Shown piece by piece: positions 57,962-64,000 of a DNA stretch of 64,000 bases. The notes under the pieces are model-generated. The model was not told where the DNA came from. It saw nothing but the letters and a program-made list of their open reading frames with translations, and ran no database searches. The stretch comes from Novosphingobium pokkalii (GTDB taxonomy: Bacteria > Pseudomonadota > Alphaproteobacteria > Sphingomonadales > Sphingomonadaceae). Both the position numbers and the translations under genes were made by a program. The stretch covers positions 389,809 through 453,808 of the forward strand of contig NZ_BMZP01000001.1 of NCBI RefSeq assembly GCF_014652855.1, in the 5' to 3' direction. The first letter of the stretch is position 1; each line of letters begins with the position of its first letter.

Positions 57962-59304
57962 TGCTGGCCGCTGCCGCATTGCCGACCGCCGCCCTGGCGC
58001 TGGGCGCCCTAGCCATCATCGGGGTCATGCTCGCCGCCATCCTGACGAACCGGCTGTCTCCGCTTGCAGCGATGATCCTGGTGCCGGTAATCGGCGCTGC
58101 GACACTGGGCCTGGGCGCCGGCGTGCCCGGCTGGATCCTGGCCGGCGTCACCAAGATTGCCCCGGTTGCCGGCATGTTCGTCTTTGCCATCCTGTTTTTC
58201 GGGGTGGTCAGCGATGCTGGCTTGCTCGCGCCACTGGTTGGCGGGGTACTGCGCCTGGTGGGGCGCAAGCCGTCGCGGATCACTATGGGCACGGCCTTGC
58301 TGGCCTTGCTGATCCATCTCGATGGCTCTGGTGCGGTCTGCTTCCTGATCACCGTGCCGGCGATGCTGCCGCTTTACGATCAACTGGGCATGGACCGCCG
58401 CGTGCTCGCCTGCTGTGCCTCGCTTGCCGCCGGGGTCAATTTCCTGCCCTGGACCGGGCCGACGCTGCGCGCCAGCGCGGCGCTGCACATTCCCACGGTG
58501 CAGATCTTCACGCCGATGCTGCCGGTTCAATTGGTGGGCCTGGTATTCGTGTTCGGCGCGGCGTGGTGGCTGGGCCGGCGGGAAGAACGCCGCCTTGCAG
58601 CCCTGCCCCTGGCGCAGGATGGGGCGGCACATGCCGTGGCAACAGGAATGGGACCAACCGCTACCGGCGCCGATCCGCTGCATCGCCCGCGTCTGTTCTG
58701 GTTCAACCTGGTCATCACGCTGGCGGTCATCGGCCTGATGGTCGGCGGCGTGGCTGAACCGGCAGTGATCTTCATGGTGGCCTTTGCCCTGGTGCTGACC
58801 ATCAACTATCCCAATGCCGAAGAACAGCGCGCCCGGATCGAGGCCCATGCCCGCCCCGCGATGATGATGGCCGGCGTGCTGTTTGCCGCTGGCGCCTTTA
58901 CTGGCATCATGAACGGTGCGGGGTTGATCCACGCGCTGGCCCAATCCAGCGTGGCGCTGGTGCCGCCCGGCATGGGCCGCAGCCTGCCCCTGCTGGTGGC
59001 GGTCACCAGCATGCCGCTGAGCGTGGTATTCGATCCCGACAGCTTTTACTTCGGGGTGCTGCCGGTGGTGGCGCAAGTGGCCGGCCACTTTGGCGTGCCG
59101 CCGGTGCAGGTGGCGCAGGCAGCGCTGCTGGGCATGCACACCGTTGGCTTTCCGATCAGCCCCTTGACCCCCGCAACATTCCTGGTCGCCGGCCTGAGCC
59201 GCATCGATTTGGGCGCGCACCAGCGGTTTGCCTTTCCCTGGCTGCTGGGCGCCACCTTGGTGATGACTCTGGCGGCGCTGGCCATCGGCCTGATCGGCCT
59301 ATGA
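57955..59304 (+). CDS. CitMHS-family citrate-type transporter
   Basis: A 449-residue inner-membrane transporter with about twelve helices, of the citrate-Mg2+/Ca2+:H+ symporter family. MILVPVIGAATLGLGAGVPG, GMFVFAILFFGVVSDAGLLA and LLIHLDGSGAVCFLITVPAM match family segments, and FNLVITLAVIGLMVGG the start of the second half. Members carry citrate or related di- and tricarboxylates complexed with a metal. ATG 57955 overlaps the LysR stop; ATG 57961 two codons later is also possible. The stop overlaps the AtuA gene (ATGA). Confidence 0.9.
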   Translation: MLMLAAAALPTAALALGALAIIGVMLAAILTNRLSPLAAMILVPVIGAATLGLGAGVPGWILAGVTKIAPVAGMFVFAILFFGVVSDAGLLAPLVGGVLRLVGRKPSRITMGTALLALLIHLDGSGAVCFLITVPAMLPLYDQLGMDRRVLACCASLAAGVNFLPWTGPTLRASAALHIPTVQIFTPMLPVQLVGLVFVFGAAWWLGRREERRLAALPLAQDGAAHAVATGMGPTATGADPLHRPRLFWFNLVITLAVIGLMVGGVAEPAVIFMVAFALVLTINYPNAEEQRARIEAHARPAMMMAGVLFAAGAFTGIMNGAGLIHALAQSSVALVPPGMGRSLPLLVAVTSMPLSVVFDPDSFYFGVLPVVAQVAGHFGVPPVQVAQAALLGMHTVGFPISPLTPATFLVAGLSRIDLGAHQRFAFPWLLGATLVMTLAALAIGLIGL

Positions 59305-60641
59305 GTGAGACTTTCATGAAATCCATACGCATCGGTGCCGGTGCCGGCTTTGCCGGCGATCGAATCGAGCCGGCCGTTGAACTGGTCGAGCAGGGCGAAC
59401 TCGATTTCCTGTGCTTTGAATGCCTGGCCGAACGCACCATTGCGCTGGCGCAATTGGCGCGTCAGCGCGATCCGGCCGCCGGCTATGATCCCCGGCTGGA
59501 GCGACGCATGCGTGCCGTGCTCGGCCCGGCCATGGCGCGGGGCGTGCGCATCGTGTCCAACATGGGCGCGGCCAACCCGCTCGCCGCCATGGAAGCCGCG
59601 CTCGCCGTCGCGCGAGAGCAGGGCCTGACCGGCATCCGCATGGCAGCAGTGCTGGGTGACGATGTGCTGGCCGGCATCGCGGGCGAAGACTGCGCGCTGC
59701 TGGACCGCACGGGTTCGCTGTCCGATATCAAGCCGATATCGGCCAATGCCTATCTCGGCGCGTTTCCCATTGCCCAGGCGCTGGCCGAAGGGGCGCAGGT
59801 GATCTTCACCGGGCGGGTGTGCGACCCGGCGTTGTTTCTCGGGCCGATGATCCATGCCTTCGGCTGGGCCGAAGACGATTGGACGCGGCTGGCCGGCGGC
59901 ACCGCCATTGGCCATTTGCTGGAATGCGCAGGCCAGTTGACCGGCGGCTATTTCGCCGATCCTGGCTACAACGACGTGCCCGACCTTGCCCGCCTGGGCT
60001 TTCCGCTGGCCGAAGTGAACGAAGATGGCACTGCCATGCTCACCAAGATTGCCGGCACGGGCGGGCGCCTCTCGCTTGCCAATGCCCGCGAACAGGCAAT
60101 GTACGAAATACTTGATCCGTCACGCTATCTGCAAGCCGATGTGGTGGCTGACTTCACCACGCTGAACCTGGCGGAGACAGGCCCCGATCGCATTGCCGTA
60201 TCGGGCGCCACCGGCCACCCCCGCCCCGACACTCTCAAGGTGTCGGTCGGCTATCGCGACGGCTTCATCGGCGAAGGGCAGATCAGCTATGCCGGGCCGG
60301 GCGCCGCAGCGCGTGGGCAACTGGCGCTCGATATCGTGGCCGAACGGGTGGCGATGCAGCGCCTGGCAGTGGATGATATCCGCTATGACCTCATCGGCGT
60401 GAACGCGGTCAATGCCACGGGCCGCGCGCCCGAGCCGGCCGAAGTGCGCGCGCGCGTTGCCGCCCGCTGTGCCGATCGTGCCACGGCCGCCGAGATCGGT
60501 GCGGAGGTCGAGGCGCTCTACCTCAATGGCCCGTCGGGTGGCGGGGGCGTGACCACCACCCTGCGCGAGGTGGTCGCGGTCGCGTCCATCCTTGTCCCGC
60601 GCGGCGCGGTGGTGCCCTCCATCGTCCATGGAGTGAGTTGA
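59301..60641 (+). CDS. AtuA/DUF1446 family protein
   Basis: A 446-residue cytoplasmic protein of the DUF1446 family named after AtuA of acyclic terpene use. IRIGAGAGFAGDRIEPAVEL at the start, LDFLCFECLAERTIALAQL, VSNMGAANPLAAMEAALA, FTGRVCDPALFLGPMIHAFGWAEDDW and GGYFADPGYNDVPDLARLG are clear family segments. The biochemical activity is not firmly known; AtuA-type proteins occur with acyl-CoA or citronellate-type catabolic genes. It overlaps both its neighbours and is followed by the small AtuA-like partner, as when the two parts are fused in other organisms. Confidence 0.88.
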   Translation: MSETFMKSIRIGAGAGFAGDRIEPAVELVEQGELDFLCFECLAERTIALAQLARQRDPAAGYDPRLERRMRAVLGPAMARGVRIVSNMGAANPLAAMEAALAVAREQGLTGIRMAAVLGDDVLAGIAGEDCALLDRTGSLSDIKPISANAYLGAFPIAQALAEGAQVIFTGRVCDPALFLGPMIHAFGWAEDDWTRLAGGTAIGHLLECAGQLTGGYFADPGYNDVPDLARLGFPLAEVNEDGTAMLTKIAGTGGRLSLANAREQAMYEILDPSRYLQADVVADFTTLNLAETGPDRIAVSGATGHPRPDTLKVSVGYRDGFIGEGQISYAGPGAAARGQLALDIVAERVAMQRLAVDDIRYDLIGVNAVNATGRAPEPAEVRARVAARCADRATAAEIGAEVEALYLNGPSGGGGVTTTLREVVAVASILVPRGAVVPSIVHGVS

Positions 60642-60949
60642 TGCGCCTTCGTGATCTGGCCCATGCCCGCACGGGCGACAAGGGCGATACCTCGCAGATT
60701 TGCGTCTTCGCCCGCGGCCCGGCGCAGTTCAGCCAGTTGGAGCGCACCCTGACAACCGAGCGGGTTGCCTCCCACCTCGCCACGCTACGCCCGCGACGGA
60801 TCGAGCGCTTCGTGCTGCCCAATCTTCAGGCGGTGAATTTCGTGCTGCATGGCGTGCTTTCGGGCGGCGTCACCCGCTCCCTCGCGCTCGATGCCCATGG
60901 CAAGACGCTGGGCGCGCAACTGCTGGATATGGAGATCGACGATGCGTAG
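60641..60949 (+). CDS. Small AtuA-like ferredoxin-fold protein
   Basis: A 102-residue protein corresponding to the C-terminal ferredoxin-fold domain of long AtuA proteins. MRLRDLAHARTGDKGDTSQI with the GDKGDTS motif and LPNLQAVNFVLHGVLSGGVTRSL are the family signatures. ATG 60641 overlaps the AtuA stop by one base (TGATG), and the next gene starts eight bases before this stop, so all are one operon. It probably forms a complex with AtuA. Confidence 0.87.
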   Translation: MRLRDLAHARTGDKGDTSQICVFARGPAQFSQLERTLTTERVASHLATLRPRRIERFVLPNLQAVNFVLHGVLSGGVTRSLALDAHGKTLGAQLLDMEIDDA

Positions 60950-62921
60950 GTTCTGCTTGTTGGGCGGGGCTGCGCTGCTCGCCTTGGCCACCAGCGCGCA
61001 GGCGCGGGTTACCGCGATCCATATCGAGACGCGCACACCCGCGCCGACCAAGCCGGGCGAGCGCCCTTACGAGATCATCTCCGGCACATTCGATGGTGAC
61101 CTATCGCCAAGCCGCGATGCGATCATCACCGACATTGCCCAGGCCCCCCGCCGGGCAAACGACCGCGTCGGCTATAGCGCGACGTTTGCCATCGCCCGCC
61201 CCCTGGCGCGCGGCTCCGGGGTATTGTTCTACGACGTGCCCAACCGGGGTAACGGCAAAGTGGCGCCCGATGAAGATGGCCACATCCGCGTCATCAGCGG
61301 CTGGCAGGGTGACCTCGCGCCAGCGCCCGGCCTGCAAACCGCCACCGTGCCCGTCGCCAAGGGGCTGACCGGGCCGGCGCTGGCCCGCGTGACCGATCTT
61401 TCCGGCAGCACCTGGAGCCTGACCGGCGGGATCGGCCGCCCCGTGCCGCGGCCGCTTCCGGTCGATCTCGACCCCGCCCATGCCAGGCTCTATCGCCAGG
61501 CAAGCGACGCCGCGCCGCTGGAGCCGATCGCACCGGGCCAATGGGCCTTTGCCGATTGCCGCACCGTGCCGTTTCCCGGCTCGCCCGATCCCGCACGCAT
61601 CTGCCTGAAGGGCGGCTTTGACCCGGCGCTCGCCTACACGCTGGTCTATCAGGCGCGCGATCCGCTGGTTCTGGGCATCGGCTTTGCCGCCACGCGCGAT
61701 CTCGTCAGCTTCCTGCGCCATGCCAAGGCTGACGATCATGGCACGCCCAATCCGCTTGCCGGCCAAGTGCGCTGGAGCGTGGTCAGCGGCACGTCGCAAT
61801 CGGGCAATTTCGTCAAGAGCTTCATCAACCTGGGCTTCAACCAGGATGAAGCGGGCCATCGCGTGTTTGACGGCGCCAATCCCAATATCGCGGCACGCCA
61901 GGTGCCGCTCAACCTGCGCTTTGCCGTGCCGGGCGGGGCAGCAACCCTGTTCGAGCCGGGCAGCGAAGGCACCTTGTGGTGGAGCCGCTATGCCGATCGG
62001 GTGCGCGGCCGGGGCACGCACAGCCTGCTCGACCGCTGCACGGCAACGCAGACCTGCCCCAAGATCATGGAAACCTTCGGCTCCACCGAACTCTGGGGGC
62101 TGCGCCTGTCGCCCGCACTGGTCGGCACCGATGCCCGCGCCGATGTGCCGATCCCGGCCAATGTGCGGCGCTATTACTTCCCTGGCGTGACGCATGGCGG
62201 TTCCTACACCGGCGGCATCTCGCTCGATGGGGACAAGCCCTGGCCCGGCGCGCCAGTATGCGCCCTGCCCAACAATCCCAATCCGTCGCTGCCCACCATG
62301 CGCGCGCTGCTGAAGCGGCTGGTCGAATGGGTCAGCACCGGCCGCGCGCCGCCGCCCAGCCAGTATCCCACCCTGGCCCATGGCGATCTTGTCCCGCCCC
62401 ATGCCGCGGCCATGCACTGGCCGGCCATACCCGGCGCGCCTGTGCCCGATGGCAAGATGAACGATCTCCTCGATTACGATTATGGTCCCGGGTTCGACTA
62501 TCCCGATCTGTCTGGCGTGATCACGCAGCAGCCACCCGCCATTCGCCGCACGATCCCATCGCTGGTGCCGCGCGTGGACCGCGATGGCAACGAGACGGGC
62601 GGCGGCGTACCCTCGGTGCAGCATCTCGTACCGCTGGGCACCTATCTGGGCTGGAACGTGCTGGCCAAGGGATATGGCGCAGGCGGCCCCTGCGGCTTTG
62701 CCGGCGGGTTCATTCCCTTTGCCGCGACCAAGGCGGAACGCTTGGCCAAGGGCGACCCACGCCTGTCGCTGGAAGAACGCTATGGCAGCCACGCCGGTTT
62801 TGTGGCGCGGGTGAAATCCGTTGCGGCGGAACGGGTGCGGCAAGGCTGGCTCCTGCCAGACGATGCCGCGCGGCTGGTGGCCGAGGCGGAGGCCAGCGCA
62901 GTCTTGGCAGCTAGCCACTGA
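60942..62921 (+). CDS. Exported large alpha/beta hydrolase (Abhydrolase_10-like)
   Basis: A 659-residue exported protein (signal ALLALATSAQA). The nucleophile is Ser287 in VVSGTSQSGNFVKSF, a GxSxS/G elbow; YYFPGVTHGGSYTGGISLD carries the likely catalytic His, and the fold matches the large alpha/beta hydrolase domain family with an N-terminal beta-rich part. Such proteins are esterases of unknown natural substrate. Because it follows the receptor, transporter and AtuA genes, it may release a carboxylate from an ester in the periplasm for uptake by the CitMHS carrier. Confidence 0.78.
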   Translation: MRRFCLLGGAALLALATSAQARVTAIHIETRTPAPTKPGERPYEIISGTFDGDLSPSRDAIITDIAQAPRRANDRVGYSATFAIARPLARGSGVLFYDVPNRGNGKVAPDEDGHIRVISGWQGDLAPAPGLQTATVPVAKGLTGPALARVTDLSGSTWSLTGGIGRPVPRPLPVDLDPAHARLYRQASDAAPLEPIAPGQWAFADCRTVPFPGSPDPARICLKGGFDPALAYTLVYQARDPLVLGIGFAATRDLVSFLRHAKADDHGTPNPLAGQVRWSVVSGTSQSGNFVKSFINLGFNQDEAGHRVFDGANPNIAARQVPLNLRFAVPGGAATLFEPGSEGTLWWSRYADRVRGRGTHSLLDRCTATQTCPKIMETFGSTELWGLRLSPALVGTDARADVPIPANVRRYYFPGVTHGGSYTGGISLDGDKPWPGAPVCALPNNPNPSLPTMRALLKRLVEWVSTGRAPPPSQYPTLAHGDLVPPHAAAMHWPAIPGAPVPDGKMNDLLDYDYGPGFDYPDLSGVITQQPPAIRRTIPSLVPRVDRDGNETGGGVPSVQHLVPLGTYLGWNVLAKGYGAGGPCGFAGGFIPFAATKAERLAKGDPRLSLEERYGSHAGFVARVKSVAAERVRQGWLLPDDAARLVAEAEASAVLAASH

Positions 62922-62967
62922 CACATGCGGGGCAATGCGGCCCTGCGCTGCGTGGCCTGTCAGCCCG

Positions 62968-63741
62968 TTAAAGGGTCTGGCCATCATCGATGGTGAACAC
63001 GCCACCGGTAACGGGTGCGCTGGCGTCGCTGCAAAGATAGAGCAGCATGGGGTCGAGCGCATCGATCGGCATGATCCGCCGGCGCGCGAAGCTTTCGCGC
63101 AGGCGGCGCCCCTTGGCGATGTCCCACAGGGCGCTGGTCATGTCTGTCGCCATGTAGCCAGGGGCAAGCGTGTTGACGTTGATGCCCTTGTTGGCCCAGT
63201 CCTTCGCCAGCAAGCGTCCCATTTGCGCAACCGCCGCCTTGGCCGCGCCATAGGCGACAATGCCGGGATAGGCATGGTGGCCAGTGATCGACCCGATCAG
63301 CACGATCCGCCCTCTCCCCGCCGCACCAATGCCATGCGCCACCATCCGCCTGGCGCCTTCACGCGCAGTCAGAAACGGGCCACGCACGTTGACCGCCATC
63401 GTGGCATCGAAATCGTCAACGCCCAGGCCCAGCGCGCTGCCCGGCAGGCTGATCCCGGCATTGGCGACAACGGTATCGACCGGACCAAAGCGCGCCTCCG
63501 CCGCGTCAAACGCGGCAATCACCGATGCCTCCTGGCTGACGTCGAGCACCACGCCCTGCGCCTCGCCACCGGCAGCCGCGATCTCGGCACACACGGCGTC
63601 CAGCAGTTCGCCACGCCGCGCGGCAGCCACCACCTTGGCGCCAGCGGCCGCCAGGATCACGGCAAAGCGCCGGCCAATGCCCGATGATGCCCCGGTGACC
63701 AGCACGGTCCGCCCGGTCAGATCACACGAAAAAGCCCCCAT
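62968..63741 (-). CDS. Short-chain dehydrogenase/reductase
   Basis: A 257-residue classical SDR. TGASSGIGRR is the cofactor loop, VANAGIS the NAG motif, IGSITG the catalytic Ser region and YGAAKAAVAQM the YxxxK pair. The C-terminus TGGVFTIDDGQTL is typical of SDRs acting on small alcohols or ketones. Convergent with the hydrolase gene, and directly downstream (18 bases) of a 3-methyladenine glycosylase fragment. It may take part in the neighbouring catabolism, but nothing proves it. Confidence 0.92.
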   Translation of the reverse strand: MGAFSCDLTGRTVLVTGASSGIGRRFAVILAAAGAKVVAAARRGELLDAVCAEIAAAGGEAQGVVLDVSQEASVIAAFDAAEARFGPVDTVVANAGISLPGSALGLGVDDFDATMAVNVRGPFLTAREGARRMVAHGIGAAGRGRIVLIGSITGHHAYPGIVAYGAAKAAVAQMGRLLAKDWANKGINVNTLAPGYMATDMTSALWDIAKGRRLRESFARRRIMPIDALDPMLLYLCSDASAPVTGGVFTIDDGQTL

Positions 63742-63759
63742 GCCCAGACCTCTCCCGCT

Positions 63760-64000
63760 TCAGTGGGCCGCATCGCGGCATGCCGCCCGGCGCGGGCATG
63801 CTAGCGCGTGGTCATCGACCATGCCAACTGCCTGCATGAACGCATGGACCGTGACCGCGCCGGCAACCTCGAAACCGCTCTGTTTCAAGTCCTTGGACAG
63901 GGCGAGCGAGCGAGCGTGGCTGGCCGGTTTAACGCCAAAAGGCCCAGCCTGCCTAGCACTACTTTGGCAGAAGTGTGATTTTTGGGATTCCCAAGGCGTA
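63760..64000 (-). pseudogene. tag: 3' fragment of DNA-3-methyladenine glycosylase I (tag), disrupted or partial
   Basis: An open minus-strand frame from the window edge to a TGA at 63760. Its C-terminal 50 residues match the end of Tag: ALSKDLKQSGFEVAGAVTVH, AFMQAVGMVDDHALAC, including the zinc-binding His and Cys (DDHALAC). Upstream of about VKPASHARSL, near 63935, the frame (PWESQKSHFCQSSARQ) no longer looks like Tag, and the base composition drops. Either the gene is interrupted, for example by a mobile element end, or this is a remnant. It is not in the list of ORFs with a start codon. Confidence 0.6.

Overview
The window is high-GC DNA whose genes look like a sphingomonad (Alphaproteobacteria, Sphingomonadaceae; Novosphingobium or Sphingobium/Sphingomonas is my inference). 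The reasons are six TonB-dependent outer-membrane receptors in 64 kb, FecI/FecR surface signalling, many periplasmic peptidases and amidohydrolases, TTQ amine dehydrogenase genes, and tight ATGA or TGATG gene overlaps. I see no rRNA, tRNA, CRISPR array or complete insertion sequence. It reads as an accessory catabolic region of the chromosome or a large plasmid.

Layout. 1-3.8 kb: a TTQ amine dehydrogenase operon (large subunit, MauE-like, MauD-like, small subunit, then a partial c-type cytochrome cut by the window edge), facing a TetR regulator; gene order and the small-subunit sequence look like the aromatic-amine type (aauBEDA). 3.9-13.2 kb: ECF sigma factor, FecR anti-sigma and an exported amidohydrolase on the minus strand, opposite a transducing receptor (STN domain), a second related receptor and an M20 amidohydrolase; this looks like one substrate-sensing uptake and hydrolysis unit. 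13.2-18.9 kb: Rieske oxygenase, MFS transporter, receptor and divergent LysR.

19.2-37.1 kb: a peptidase island with an aminotransferase, two M61-like zinc peptidases, three S10 serine carboxypeptidases, a 700-residue amidohydrolase, an APC permease, a receptor, an ornithine-cyclodeaminase-like enzyme, a Tat-exported PLP enzyme and an Lrp-type regulator. The parts suggest import of a peptide, trimming in the periplasm, uptake of the products and amino-acid catabolism.

37.2-45.7 kb: four membrane-protein genes overlapping by ATGA (DUF389, CPA1 antiporter, DUF2254, APC-like), a VIT-type transporter, and a phospholipase-D-like protein behind an AT-rich leader. 45.8-51.1 kb: an NAD(P)-dependent reductase and LysR pair, then a PepSY membrane protein and siderophore-type receptor sharing a Fur-like palindrome. 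51.2-53.9 kb: a proline-rich exported protein opposite a two-component system. 54.1-62.9 kb: receptor, LysR, CitMHS transporter, AtuA/DUF1446 protein, small AtuA-like protein and a large alpha/beta hydrolase in one direction, probably a catabolic operon for an unknown ester or carboxylate. 63-64 kb: an SDR and the 3' end of a 3-methyladenine glycosylase gene (tag) that stops matching its family near the window edge.
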